Assembly: GCF_004364345.1 (NCBI RefSeq)
Contig: NZ_SOCA01000010.1
Span: 62,001 to 126,000, forward strand
Length of the DNA: 64,000 nt
Reading direction: 5' to 3'
Source of the DNA: Prosthecobacter fusiformis
GTDB lineage: Bacteria > Verrucomicrobiota > Verrucomicrobiia > Verrucomicrobiales > Verrucomicrobiaceae
A program made the position numbers and the translations under genes. Of this stretch, positions 25,817 to 35,556 are shown piece after piece. Each line of letters begins with the position of its first letter. Positions within the stretch are counted from its first letter, which is position 1. The notes beneath the pieces are model-generated. The model made no database searches. It had not been told where the DNA came from and saw nothing but the letters and a program-made list of their open reading frames with translations.

Positions 25817-27298
25817 ATGATGAAGCAAGCTATTCTCACTATCCTTTTCGGTGCCACACTTTGTTCGGCATCTGCCGCAGGCCCGACGGACTCTAAAGCC
25901 CCTACGGAGGGTGCCACCGGTTTTGAATTGCGGGTTCCGGCTCCCGGACCGGATTCCATTGCTGATGCCATACTTCAGGAGGCTATCGACAAAGTCGCCT
26001 CGGCTGGCGGTGGCGTGGTGCTGCTTGGGGCCGGAGATTTTATGCTCTCACGCCATGACGATGACGAAACAGTCGTGATTAAAAGTAACGTGACTTTGCG
26101 CGGCCAGGGCTACGCAACGCACATCTACCTTGATCCAAAAACTCCGCCCAATGACCTGCGCTACTTCCCGATGAGAATCGGTAGTGCAAAGGTGCCTGCT
26201 CACAATGTGGTCATTGAGCATCTGCGCTACACGGGCAATGACAATGCCATCGGCGGCGGCTCTATCATGGGCTTCAATGCCCGTTTAGATGAACCTGAAT
26301 CGCTCTTGCTTTCTTGCGACAACATTACCGTCCGCAATTGCTGGATCTATGATGCCAAACAGGCCGCTGGCTGCACCAAGGCTGCGACTGCGATGTACCT
26401 GGTCAAGCATGTCATCAGCCCGGAGGAAGCGAAGATCGCTGCCGGTGAAACTGAAAACATTCGCACGGGTTATTTCGATGCCAACCGCATGGACTCCCAG
26501 TTCAAAAATTGGCAGGTTTATAACAACTACATCGAGACCTGCGGCAACAAAGGAATCGAGCTCGCGGAATGCAATGGCGGTCTCATCGCAGATAACCACA
26601 TCGTTAATGTCGTTGATGGACCTCAAGTGATCTTTGGCAGCCGCAATGTGCAGATCCGTGACAACATCGTGTATTTCACCAAGAGCGGCATCAATATCAC
26701 CGAGGGCTCGCATCACATCCGCGTCAGCGGCAATCATGTGGAGCCTATGCCGGAGGTTGCTGAGAAAGCGCTTGTGCCCTGCCTGATCTTCCGGACGGAA
26801 CCGCTGGCCCTTCATTCAAAGATCAGCGATGTGGTGGTCACTGGAAACACCTTCCGCAAGCACAATTGCACAATGCGTTTTGTGACCCGTCCAGAGGCTC
26901 TCTCTTGCGTGTATGAGGGCATCGTACTCACGGGCAATGTATTCGACGGAGATGTCCAGTTTTTCGACGAACGCAATCCAGCCCGGACCACTATCCGGGA
27001 CATTCATTTTTCAGACAATGTCTGTGAAGGCATGCTGCTCTCGGATCCCCAGGAAGCGATGGCTTCGAGCCATATCGTGGTTCGAGGTAACATGCTTCGC
27101 CGACCTGGAACCATGATCTTGAACGCAAGCAACTGGATTTGGACTGGCAACACCCATGTGAACGGATCACTCGAAATCGCCGCAGGTGCCAAGGGGAACA
27201 TCGTCCGCGACAATGTCACCTCTGCTCCCATCACTGACAAGGGCGCGGAAAATGTACTGTCGGGCAATGTTGTACTGAAAAAAGCCGACGCTCCATGA
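25817..27298 (+). CDS. Secreted right-handed parallel beta-helix protein (copy 1)
   Basis: The signal peptide covers residues 1-21 (…ATLCSASAA). The first third has the N-terminal pectin-lyase-fold pattern: GGGVVLLGAGDF, VIKSNVTLRGQG, HNVVIEHLRY. Repeating coils follow, each with N-V/I-x-I-R-D-N or I-x-V-S-G-N ladders (NVQIRDNIVYFTKSGINI, HHIRVSGNHVEP). This fold is used by polysaccharide lyases, glycosidases and epimerases. No lyase-specific catalytic set can be assigned. The ATG abuts the stop of the previous gene and the end overlaps the next gene by 4 bp. It is a close paralogue of the gene at 30708. It differs by a longer loop after GCTKA (38 residues against 12). Confidence 0.85.
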   Translation: MMKQAILTILFGATLCSASAAGPTDSKAPTEGATGFELRVPAPGPDSIADAILQEAIDKVASAGGGVVLLGAGDFMLSRHDDDETVVIKSNVTLRGQGYATHIYLDPKTPPNDLRYFPMRIGSAKVPAHNVVIEHLRYTGNDNAIGGGSIMGFNARLDEPESLLLSCDNITVRNCWIYDAKQAAGCTKAATAMYLVKHVISPEEAKIAAGETENIRTGYFDANRMDSQFKNWQVYNNYIETCGNKGIELAECNGGLIADNHIVNVVDGPQVIFGSRNVQIRDNIVYFTKSGINITEGSHHIRVSGNHVEPMPEVAEKALVPCLIFRTEPLALHSKISDVVVTGNTFRKHNCTMRFVTRPEALSCVYEGIVLTGNVFDGDVQFFDERNPARTTIRDIHFSDNVCEGMLLSDPQEAMASSHIVVRGNMLRRPGTMILNASNWIWTGNTHVNGSLEIAAGAKGNIVRDNVTSAPITDKGAENVLSGNVVLKKADAP

Positions 27299-28761
27299 GA
27301 AATTGGCCATACTTTCTCTTGGTGCTGCTGACCTGTCTTCCTTCGTTGGCCGGACAGGCTTCGGCGCAGCCATTGCGTCATCTTTTTCTAGATCCCGCTT
27401 TCCTCGTGGAAACGTCTGGAAACGTCACGTTGCGTGTGAATCCGCCGGAACGGCGCGAAACGGTCATCCGTGCGGACAAGCCTTGGGAACAACTGATGAT
27501 CAGTTTCTTCCTCACTGTGCGCGAAGAGGAAGGAAAGCTGCGGATGTGGTACATCTGTCGCGACAAGGAGAACCTGCCTAATCTTGCCTATGCTGAATCC
27601 ACCGACGGGGTCACGTGGATAAAACCCAACCTGGGGCTGGTCACTTATCACGGCTCCACTGACAATAATCTGGTGGGAGTCCCCGGCGTAGAAGGTGTCG
27701 TTTTTCAAGATCCCAAAGCGCGCACCCCGGAGGAAAAGTATGTCTATGTCACACGCCTGAAAAGGTCGTCCATCTATCGCTACTTTTCGCCGGATGGATT
27801 GCGCTGGCAGCGGGATCCCCAGGCTTTTCTTGGCATTTCCAGCGATACACAGAATGTGATCTTCTGGGATGAAAATATCGGTCGTTATGTGATCTACCTG
27901 CGCGGCATGGGAAAGAAATCTGGCGTAGAAGGACTGTGGAGGACGGTCACCCGCGTAACCGCTGATGACCTCACCAAGCCGCTACTGCTGGATTTTCCAA
28001 AGGACAAAGAAGCACTTAAACAGAAGGGGAATCTACCGATGGTTCTACAAGCCGATGGGGCCGATCCCGAGGAAAGCGATGTCTATAATATCTCGGCCCA
28101 GCCCTACCCCCTTGATCCCCGTTGGTATGTGGGATTTCCATCCTTCTTCCAGCGCCAGACCAATCCGGCCAACCGAGACGCGACCAACTATGGTCGTGTG
28201 GAGGTCCAGTTTGTCGGCAGCCGTGATGGTATTCGCTGGGAGCGCTATGACCGCCAGTCCTATGCCCGTCCCGGCCTGGTCGGTTCCGAAAACGCCAACG
28301 TCATTTTCATGGGGACGGGCATGGTTGTCCGCGGAAATGAAATCTGGCAATACGGGACCGGGTATCACTCGCATCACGGCGATGTCGAGGCCAGGAAGAA
28401 AAAGACCGACGGCGTCATCCAACGTTATGTGCAGCGTGTGGATGGTTTTGTCTCACTGGACTTCGATGCCGAAGCGGGCCGCGCTATCACTAAGCCAGTG
28501 AAGGTGGAAGGATCGCAGCTTGCACTGAATCTCGATGTGGCCGTGCTGGGTCATTTACGCGTTGGCTTATCTGACGCCGAAGGCAAGGCAATGGAAGGTT
28601 TCAGCCCTGAAGATTGCCAGATTCTGCGCACCAATTCAACCCGTGCACTCGTCACATGGAATGGCGCTGCCGACCTGACTGCATTAAACGGTCGTGATGT
28701 TCGGCTGACCTTCAAGGGTGCACGCGCCAAGCTCTACAGCTTCTATTTCACTCAAGAATGA
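27295..28761 (+). CDS. Secreted glycosidase-like beta-propeller protein (copy 1)
   Basis: The 488-residue protein has a signal peptide to about residue 25 (…SLAGQASAQ). It shows repeated propeller blades with S-x-D-G-x-x-W elements: AESTDGVTWIKPNL, FSPDGLRWQRDP, GSRDGIRWERYD. These are the hallmark of GH32/GH43-like or sialidase-like five-bladed propellers common in PVC genomes. The C-terminal 110 residues (RVDGFVSLDFDAEAGRA, then the closing LTFKGARAKLYSFYF) form a beta-sandwich shared with its two paralogues. Catalytic acids cannot be assigned safely. It overlaps both neighbours by ATGA, which indicates translational coupling in a module with the beta-helix protein and the FAD oxidoreductase. 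Confidence 0.8.
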   Translation: MRNWPYFLLVLLTCLPSLAGQASAQPLRHLFLDPAFLVETSGNVTLRVNPPERRETVIRADKPWEQLMISFFLTVREEEGKLRMWYICRDKENLPNLAYAESTDGVTWIKPNLGLVTYHGSTDNNLVGVPGVEGVVFQDPKARTPEEKYVYVTRLKRSSIYRYFSPDGLRWQRDPQAFLGISSDTQNVIFWDENIGRYVIYLRGMGKKSGVEGLWRTVTRVTADDLTKPLLLDFPKDKEALKQKGNLPMVLQADGADPEESDVYNISAQPYPLDPRWYVGFPSFFQRQTNPANRDATNYGRVEVQFVGSRDGIRWERYDRQSYARPGLVGSENANVIFMGTGMVVRGNEIWQYGTGYHSHHGDVEARKKKTDGVIQRYVQRVDGFVSLDFDAEAGRAITKPVKVEGSQLALNLDVAVLGHLRVGLSDAEGKAMEGFSPEDCQILRTNSTRALVTWNGAADLTALNGRDVRLTFKGARAKLYSFYFTQE

Positions 28762-30704
28762 GTGCCAGTTTCATGAAGCCGCCCCTCATCCTCATTCTCG
28801 CTTTTATTGTCAGCATCGCCTCTGCTGCTGAACCGGTGCGCACTTATGACCTCGTGGTCTTTGGCGGCACCGCTCCAGGCATTGTAGCGGCGGTCAGGGC
28901 AGCCCGAGAGGGGCTGAATGTCGCGCTCGTTTCTCGCAGCAAGCATCTGGGTGGCAGCCTGCCTTCACTCGGCGCGGTGGAGACGCACTATGCGGGAAAT
29001 CGAGCCCCCTTGCTTGATGAGTTTGTGGCTAAAGTGAAGGCCCATTACCGAGCCAAGGATGGCGAGGATTCAGATAACTACCGTGCATGTGCTGGTGGAC
29101 GCATGATCACTTATGAACCTCAAGTGGCGGAGGCGATCCTTGAGCGAATGCTTGCCGCAGAATCGCGCATCAAGGTATATCGCGAGTTTACTCCCACCAA
29201 AGTGGAGAAAGAGGGCAAACTCATCACCGCCGTGCAGTTTGTCGCCATGAATAAAAGCGAGACGCTAAGATTGGCTGCCCGTTCATTCATGGAAGCTGGT
29301 TACGAAGGTGACCTCATGGCCGCTGCCGGGGTGAAATATCGCGTCGGGCGCGAATCCCGCTCTGAATATAATGAGCCACGTGCGGGGCGGGTCTTCACTC
29401 ATTGGCTCACCGGTCAGCATCCTCTCGCCGCAGTGGAGGGACGTCTGAATCTGGTCATCTCTGGAGCCACGACTTCTGATCCTCTGCCAGGGAGCACGGG
29501 CGAGGGAGACGATAACATCCAATCCTACAGCTACAGGCTCTGCATCACCGATGATCCCGCGAACCGCCGCCTTCTCGATTCTCCTCCTGTCGGCTATGAC
29601 CGCGCTCGCTTTGCGCCTATCCTGCTGAGCGTCGAAGAAAAAGCGCGCCTGTCACTGCCGTTTCATCATCGTTTCCAGATCTATCCCCTCCAGGAGATGG
29701 TGGAGCGTGACCACATTTTCCATGGGCACGCTTTGCCTAACCGAAAGCGCAGTTGGAATGCTACCAATCTCACAGGTGGCGGCAAAGCCTATCCTGAAGC
29801 GGATGAAGCGACGCGCCGACTGATCGAAAAGCAACATCGCGACCATGCGCTTGGCCTCATGTGGTTTTTGCAAAACGATCCTGGCATGCCCGATGCACTG
29901 CGGTCCAAGGCCCGTGAGTGGGGGCTGGCTAAGGACGAGTTTGCCGATACGGACAACATTCCTTCACAACTCTATGTGCGGGAAGCGCGGCGTCTGGTGG
30001 GCCGTGCTGTTTTCACAGAAAACGATGCACTGCTATCCCCAGGCCTTGGGCGCGCACCGGTTCATACCGACTCCATCGGCATCACCGAATTTTCTCTCGA
30101 CTCATTGGCCTGCACCACCGAGCGCCTCGGCGATTCGCTTTGTGATGGGCAGCTTTTTCAAATGGAAGTCTCCCGTCCCGGCCAAGTGCCGTGGAACTCG
30201 CTCCTCCCTCAGGAATATGAAAATCTGGTCGTCGTCACCACGCTATCAGCCACTCACGTTGGCTGGGGAGCTATCCGTCTCCCGCCCACCTGGATGCATC
30301 TCGCAGAATCGGCTGCCTGGGCCATTGTTCTCGCCAATCAGGCAGACATAGCGCCAGCCCAGGTGAGCGTGGATCAACTCCAACAGCGGCTCGCCATCAG
30401 CCATGTCATGATCAGCTTCTTCAATGATGTGGATGTGGCCTCGGACGATCCTCGGGTGCCGGCTGCGCAATACTTCGGAACGAAGGGCTTTTTCAGCGAT
30501 TACGATGGGCGTTTGGATGACATGCTTACCGAGGGTGAAAAAGCTGCTTGGGACGGCGGGTTTGAGCAGCTCAAAAAAGGAATACTAAAATCCATACAAC
30601 TCGCCAAAGCCGTTCACGTCGCCGCAGCGAAACAAACTCCCAAAACAAAACAAACACGCGGCGCGGCGCTGCTGGAGATGTGGAATGCCCTGAATCCGCA
30701 GTAA
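28758..30704 (+). CDS. Exported FAD-dependent oxidoreductase (PF12831 type, module 1)
   Basis: The 648-residue protein has a Sec-type signal (residues 6-23, IASAAEP) without twin arginines. The dinucleotide-binding strand is YDLVVFGGTAPG (GGTAPG at 36-41). Family signatures follow in order: SKHLGG, FMEAGYEGDLMAAAGVKYRVGRESRSEYNEPRAG, YVREARRLVGRAVFTEND, DSIGITEFSLDS, SRPGQVPWNSLLP, TLSATHVGWGAIRLPPTWMHL and the C-terminal FFNDVDVASDDPRVPAAQYFG. Such proteins are often misannotated as xanthan lyase. The predicted reaction is FAD-dependent oxidation of an alcohol or sugar position, inferred only from the fold. Translation may start at 28758 (ATGA overlap) or at the ATG at 28773. Confidence 0.88.
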   Translation: MSASFMKPPLILILAFIVSIASAAEPVRTYDLVVFGGTAPGIVAAVRAAREGLNVALVSRSKHLGGSLPSLGAVETHYAGNRAPLLDEFVAKVKAHYRAKDGEDSDNYRACAGGRMITYEPQVAEAILERMLAAESRIKVYREFTPTKVEKEGKLITAVQFVAMNKSETLRLAARSFMEAGYEGDLMAAAGVKYRVGRESRSEYNEPRAGRVFTHWLTGQHPLAAVEGRLNLVISGATTSDPLPGSTGEGDDNIQSYSYRLCITDDPANRRLLDSPPVGYDRARFAPILLSVEEKARLSLPFHHRFQIYPLQEMVERDHIFHGHALPNRKRSWNATNLTGGGKAYPEADEATRRLIEKQHRDHALGLMWFLQNDPGMPDALRSKAREWGLAKDEFADTDNIPSQLYVREARRLVGRAVFTENDALLSPGLGRAPVHTDSIGITEFSLDSLACTTERLGDSLCDGQLFQMEVSRPGQVPWNSLLPQEYENLVVVTTLSATHVGWGAIRLPPTWMHLAESAAWAIVLANQADIAPAQVSVDQLQQRLAISHVMISFFNDVDVASDDPRVPAAQYFGTKGFFSDYDGRLDDMLTEGEKAAWDGGFEQLKKGILKSIQLAKAVHVAAAKQTPKTKQTRGAALLEMWNALNPQ

Positions 30705-30707
30705 GTT

Positions 30708-32126
30708 ATGAAAAAAGCCATCGTCCTTACCTCTTTATTCGCCTTCATTGGCAGTCCCATTGGAGCCGTCGGTCCGACCGAATCTGACCCAATCTTGGCT
30801 CAACCTGCCAGTGGGTTTGAAGTGCGGGTCTCAGCACCCGGACCCGATGTCAGCGCCGACGATGTGCTTCAAGCTGCCATCGACAAGGTCTCCACAAGAG
30901 GCGGCGGGGTGGTGCTGCTCGGGGCAGGGGACTTTAAGCTGTCCCGCAAGCAGGGGGAGCAAACCGTTGTCATCAAAAGCAACGTGACCCTGCGCGGCCA
31001 GGGGCACGCGACGCACATTTATCTTGATCCAAAGACGCCCTCTAATCCTGAGCGTTATTATCCCGTGCGTATCGGCACGGACGCGGTGCCAGCACACAAT
31101 GTCGTCATCGAAAATCTGCGTTACACCGGCAATGACAAGGCCATCGGCGGCGGCTCCATCATGGGGTTCAACGCGCGCCTGGATGCCCCTGAATCGCTCC
31201 TGCTGTCCTGCGACAACATCACCGTCCGCCACTGCTGGATCTATGATGCGAAACAGGCGGTCGGCTGCACCAAGGCGACTGCCTTTTACATGCAGGCTGA
31301 CCGGATCGTCGCCCAGTTCAAGAACTGGCAGGTGCATCACAACTTCATCGATACCTGTGGCAACAAGGCGATTGAACTGGGCGAATGCAATGGCGGACTC
31401 ATTGCGGACAATCACATCATCAATACTGTGGACGGGCCGCAGGTGATCTTCGGCACCCGTAATGTGCAGATTCGCGATAACGTCGTCTTTTTTACCCGGA
31501 CCGGTATCAACGTCAGCGAAGGCTCCCATCACATCCGCGTCAGCGGCAACCACGTCGAGCCGATGCCGGGCCGCGATCATGCCCAGATGGCGACCTGCCT
31601 CCTCTTGCGCACCGAACCGAAGCGGCTTCACACGAGAATCTCGGACGTTGGGGTGACTGGAAACATCTTCCGCAACCAGAGCACTCCTTCTAAATGTACG
31701 GTCTCTTTCCTGACGAATATTGACGCCCTTTCTTGTGTCTATGAAGGCCTCACTTTCACCAGCAATGTGTTCGATGGTGATGTCCAGTTATTTGATAAGC
31801 GCATGCCCGACAAGACAACGATCAAAGACATCGTCTTCGCTGACAACATCTGTGAAGGGGATCTTCTTTCCGAATCACAAGGGAAGATGATGTCCAGCCA
31901 TGTGATGGTCCGGGCCAATGTGCTGCGCAAGGCTGGAGTATGCACTCTCAATGCGAGCCAGTGGATCTGGACAGGCAATACGCATGTGAACGGCACGCTT
32001 AAAATCGCTCCTGGTGCCAAGGATAACATCATCCGTGACAATGTGACCGCCAGCCCGATCACGGATCAAGACGATGGAAATAGCCTCGTCGGCAATGTGG
32101 TGATGAAGAAGACTGTTACCCCATGA
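30708..32126 (+). CDS. Secreted right-handed parallel beta-helix protein (copy 2)
   Basis: This 472-residue paralogue of the gene at 25817 has the same signal-peptide type (FAFIGSPIGAVGPTES) and fold. It shares long near-identical segments with copy 1, such as VVIKSNVTLRGQG and AIGGGSIMGFNARLD. After GCTKA the loop is only 12 residues long before QFKNWQVHHN, against 38 in copy 1. The coil region NVQIRDNVVFFTRTGINVSEG is conserved. The gene starts 3 bp after the FAD oxidoreductase stop and overlaps the next gene by 4 bp, repeating the spacing pattern of module 1. The function is probably the same or a related lyase, epimerase or binding activity. Confidence 0.85.
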   Translation: MKKAIVLTSLFAFIGSPIGAVGPTESDPILAQPASGFEVRVSAPGPDVSADDVLQAAIDKVSTRGGGVVLLGAGDFKLSRKQGEQTVVIKSNVTLRGQGHATHIYLDPKTPSNPERYYPVRIGTDAVPAHNVVIENLRYTGNDKAIGGGSIMGFNARLDAPESLLLSCDNITVRHCWIYDAKQAVGCTKATAFYMQADRIVAQFKNWQVHHNFIDTCGNKAIELGECNGGLIADNHIINTVDGPQVIFGTRNVQIRDNVVFFTRTGINVSEGSHHIRVSGNHVEPMPGRDHAQMATCLLLRTEPKRLHTRISDVGVTGNIFRNQSTPSKCTVSFLTNIDALSCVYEGLTFTSNVFDGDVQLFDKRMPDKTTIKDIVFADNICEGDLLSESQGKMMSSHVMVRANVLRKAGVCTLNASQWIWTGNTHVNGTLKIAPGAKDNIIRDNVTASPITDQDDGNSLVGNVVMKKTVTP

Positions 32127-33598
32127 AAAAATACTCCCCCCATGTGTTTATGATTTTGTTAGGCTGCCTTCACGGGCTGGCTGGACAGATGACTGCGCAG
32201 CCACTTCGCCACCTGTTTCTGGATCCCGCTTTTGTGGAGAAGTCGGAAAAAGTGGCCTTGCATGTGAATCCACCGCAGCAGCGGGAAGTCGTCATCCGTC
32301 CAGACAAGCCCTGGGAGCAGCTCATGATCAGCCTTTTCCTGACCGTCCTGGATGAAGGCGACAAGGTGCGCATGTGGTACATCTGCCGGGACAAAAATAA
32401 CGTGCCCAATGTGGCCTATGCAGAGTCCACCGACGGAGTGAACTGGATCAAGCCTAACCTGGACATTGTCGAATACGAAGGCAGCACGGATAACAATCTC
32501 GTCGGCATGAGTTCCCTGGAGGGCACGGTTTATCGCGATGAGCGCGCGCCTGCGGATGAGCGCTACATCTACCTGACCCATCTCCTCGAGAAAGACGGCG
32601 GCATGGTCCGGTTTTATTCTCCCGATGGTCTGTGCTGGAAACGCGATGCGGAGCCGTTAGTAAAATTCGGTGCCGATAGCCAAGCCGTGACGTTCTGGGA
32701 TGAGCGGGTAGGAAAATACGCGCTCTACTTGCGGGGCTGGGAGCAGCGTGCAGACAGTTACCTCTATCGTACGGTGGTGCGTGTTGATCTACCCAGCCTC
32801 ACTTCCCCACTGGCGGTGGTGCCCACTGAAAAAAGCCGACGTTTGTGGGGAAAAGAAAATCCGGCTGTGATCGATACCGAATTCCCCAAGGTACTCGCCA
32901 CCGACGAAGCAGATCCACCCAACAGCGATGTCTATACCATTTCAGCTCAACCCTATCCGCTGGATCCGCGCTGGTATGTGGGCTTTCCTTCGTTTTTCCA
33001 ACGCATAGACGCCCGTAAAAAAGGCCGGTTGGATGTCCAGTTCGTCGGCAGTCGTGATGGTTTCCAGTGGCATCGTTATGATCGTCAATCCTATGCCAAT
33101 CCAGGCATCGTGGGGAGTGGCAGCGAAGGCATGGTATTTATGGGACCTAACCTCGTCGTGCGTGGTGACGAACTCTGGCAATACGGCACAGGTTTCTACT
33201 CGATTCACGGTGACAGTGAATCTCGCAAACAAAAAGCTGACGGTCTCATTTTCCGTTATGTCCAGCGTGTGGACGGATTCGTTTCATTGGACTTTGAAGC
33301 CGAAGGTGGCCGTGCAATGACGGCACCAGTGAAGGTGGACGGCTCGCAGCTTGCACTCAATGTGGACACGTCAGTTCTTGGCACCCTACGCGCTGGATTG
33401 GCTGATGCGGAAGGCAATGTCATCGAAGGATTCAGTGCTGAAGATTGTGAAATTTTACGCACCAATTCCACCCATGCACGGGTGACGTGGAAAGGCGGCT
33501 CTAATTTGGTTTCTCTTCAAGGCCGCGATGTCCGACTCATCTTCACAGGCGCACGCGCCAAGCTTTACAGCTTTTATTTCACCTCAGACCAACAGTAA
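32123..33598 (+). CDS. Secreted glycosidase-like beta-propeller protein (copy 2)
   Basis: This 491-residue paralogue of the gene at 27295 has a signal peptide ending near residue 25 (GLAGQMTAQ). The architecture is the same: PLRHLFLDPAF at the start of the mature protein, RMWYICRDKNNVPNVAYAESTDGVNW, FYSPDGLCWKRD, the conserved stretch NSDVYTISAQPYPLDPRWYVG, FVGSRDGFQWHRYD, and a C-terminal beta-sandwich ending ARAKLYSFYF. The conserved D, E and W positions are shared with copy 1, which suggests the same catalytic or binding site. It overlaps the upstream beta-helix gene by ATGA. The FAD oxidoreductase gene begins 12 bp after its stop. Confidence 0.8.
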   Translation: MKKYSPHVFMILLGCLHGLAGQMTAQPLRHLFLDPAFVEKSEKVALHVNPPQQREVVIRPDKPWEQLMISLFLTVLDEGDKVRMWYICRDKNNVPNVAYAESTDGVNWIKPNLDIVEYEGSTDNNLVGMSSLEGTVYRDERAPADERYIYLTHLLEKDGGMVRFYSPDGLCWKRDAEPLVKFGADSQAVTFWDERVGKYALYLRGWEQRADSYLYRTVVRVDLPSLTSPLAVVPTEKSRRLWGKENPAVIDTEFPKVLATDEADPPNSDVYTISAQPYPLDPRWYVGFPSFFQRIDARKKGRLDVQFVGSRDGFQWHRYDRQSYANPGIVGSGSEGMVFMGPNLVVRGDELWQYGTGFYSIHGDSESRKQKADGLIFRYVQRVDGFVSLDFEAEGGRAMTAPVKVDGSQLALNVDTSVLGTLRAGLADAEGNVIEGFSAEDCEILRTNSTHARVTWKGGSNLVSLQGRDVRLIFTGARAKLYSFYFTSDQQ

Positions 33599-33610
33599 AT
33601 TTTTCCCCAC

Positions 33611-35479
33611 ATGAAATTAATCACACTTCTTTTTGCCTTTCTAGGCAGCATTGCCACTGCGGCGGATCCTGTTCGCAGTTATGATCTCGTCGTCATCGGT
33701 GGCACACCTGGAGGCATCGCCTGTGCGGTGCGTGGTGCCCGCGAAGGTCTGACCGTACTTTTAGTTAACCGTCACGAGCATATCGGAGGCATTATGTCTA
33801 GCGGCTTAGGCGTTTGGGATTCGCAATGGGAGGGGAAACGCTCGCCTATTTACGATGAGACACGCGCCGCTTTTCTTGAGCATTATCGCACGACTTATGG
33901 TGAGGATTCGCAGCAGTATCGCGATGCATTGCCAGGCAAGACAGGTCATACAAATGGCCGCTATGAACCGCATATTGCGGAACAGTTTTTCAACGGCCTT
34001 GTGGCCCGTGAAAAGAACATCACGGTTCTGAAAAACTTCATTCCCGCGTCAGTTTCGGTTGAAGGCGCTTTGGTGAAATCAGTGACCCTGAAAGCAGTGG
34101 GCAGCCAGGACGAGCTTACCGTCCAGGCACAAACCTTCGCTGATTGCACCTATGAGGGCGATCTTGCGGCACTGGCCAAAGTTCCTTATCGCATTGCGCG
34201 AGAAGCACGCTCCGAATTCAATGAACCTCACGCCGGTCTCATTTTTATGCGGCCGGTGATGGAGGCTCCAGATGCGGAAACAGCCAGGCTGTCGAAGCTG
34301 CGTGATGCCTTGAATCTGCGCAAGTTCAGCGGCTTTCAGCAGATCCTGTTGCCGCAGAGCACCGGCGCTGCGGATCCTGCGGTGCAGGCTTGCAACTACC
34401 GCACCATGCTGACAACAGATCCTGCCAACCGCGTGCCGATTGAGAAGCCGGCGAATTATGATCAATACTTTCTCAAATCGCTGGAGATCTTTTCTGGCGT
34501 GGAGTCCATACCTAACGGAAAGTTTGGTTGGAACCGTCCGCAGATCGTGGGCCGTCAAACGGCGTATGTAGATGCCACCTGGGAGGAGAGGCAGCGCATC
34601 ATGGACGAGCATTGGGAAGCCACTCTGGGACTGCTGTACTTTTTACAGAATGACCTCACTGTGCCTCTGCTTGTGAGGAAGGCATGGTTGGAATATGGAC
34701 TGGCCAAAGACGAGTTTGCCGATAACGGCCATCGCCCTTATGAAATGTATGTGCGCGAGCTCCGTCGTATCAAAGGCCGCGCGATTTATACCCAGCACGA
34801 TGCCACGTTGCCCCCTGGCCTGGATCGTGCCCCGGCACATGCTGACAGTGTGGCAATGACGGAGTGGTACATGGACAGTCATTCCTGCACACCAGCCCGC
34901 ATCGCTGGAATGTTGGAGGAGGGTAAGGTCATGTTGCATCAAGAGACATTCCCCGGTCAGATTCCTTACCGCTGCTTGTTGCCGGAGCAACTGGACAATC
35001 TCATCGTTCCCATCTGTATCAGCGCCACCCATGTGGCCTGGGGCACCGTGCGGCTTGAGCCAGTCTTTATGCAGCTGGGAGAAAGCGCCGGATACGCCGC
35101 CGCACTTGCAGCGCAGGGAAATACCACTCTAGGCGCACTGGACCCTGACCTTTTGGTCCGCAAACTCGCGACCAGCCACACCACCATCAGCTTTTTCAAT
35201 GATGTGGACATCACCTCCGATGCTCCCCAGGTGGCCGCGTCTCAGTATTTCGGAACCAAGGGCTTTTTTGCCGGTTACAATGCCAGACTGGAAGCCCCTC
35301 TTTCTGAGGCTGTAAAGGCTGTGTGGCAGGACGCTGCCACGAAGCTCCAATCAGGTGCCTTGGACCCAATACAACTGGCCAAGATCATTCAGGTGGCTGA
35401 GGCGCAGGAGTCGCCCGCCACCTCGGAGACTCGCGGGGCGTTTTTGAGCGCATTGTTTGCTAAACTCACCCACCCCTAA
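33611..35479 (+). CDS. Exported FAD-dependent oxidoreductase (PF12831 type, module 2)
   Basis: The 622-residue protein has a short Sec signal (MKLITLLFAFLGSIATA, residues 1-17). GGTPGG lies at residues 30-35 in YDLVVIGGTPGG. Signatures are EHIGGIMSSGLGVWDSQWEG, PGKTGHTNGRYEP, DCTYEGDLAALAKVPYRIARE, DSVAMTEWYMDSHSC, PGQIPYRCLLPEQLDNLIVP and FFNDVDITSDAPQ. Its central GHTNGRYEP and VWDS segments resemble the oxidoreductase at 43847 more closely than module 1's, so it is not a simple copy of the gene at 28758. No twin arginine is present. It closes the second beta-helix / propeller / oxidoreductase module. Confidence 0.88.
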   Translation: MKLITLLFAFLGSIATAADPVRSYDLVVIGGTPGGIACAVRGAREGLTVLLVNRHEHIGGIMSSGLGVWDSQWEGKRSPIYDETRAAFLEHYRTTYGEDSQQYRDALPGKTGHTNGRYEPHIAEQFFNGLVAREKNITVLKNFIPASVSVEGALVKSVTLKAVGSQDELTVQAQTFADCTYEGDLAALAKVPYRIAREARSEFNEPHAGLIFMRPVMEAPDAETARLSKLRDALNLRKFSGFQQILLPQSTGAADPAVQACNYRTMLTTDPANRVPIEKPANYDQYFLKSLEIFSGVESIPNGKFGWNRPQIVGRQTAYVDATWEERQRIMDEHWEATLGLLYFLQNDLTVPLLVRKAWLEYGLAKDEFADNGHRPYEMYVRELRRIKGRAIYTQHDATLPPGLDRAPAHADSVAMTEWYMDSHSCTPARIAGMLEEGKVMLHQETFPGQIPYRCLLPEQLDNLIVPICISATHVAWGTVRLEPVFMQLGESAGYAAALAAQGNTTLGALDPDLLVRKLATSHTTISFFNDVDITSDAPQVAASQYFGTKGFFAGYNARLEAPLSEAVKAVWQDAATKLQSGALDPIQLAKIIQVAEAQESPATSETRGAFLSALFAKLTHP

Positions 35480-35556
35480 TATCGCCCTCTCCCCACCACT
35501 TCGTTCGTCGTCTTGGGGATCTCGGACTCCTTTGTATTTCCGCTTTTTAACCAGCC

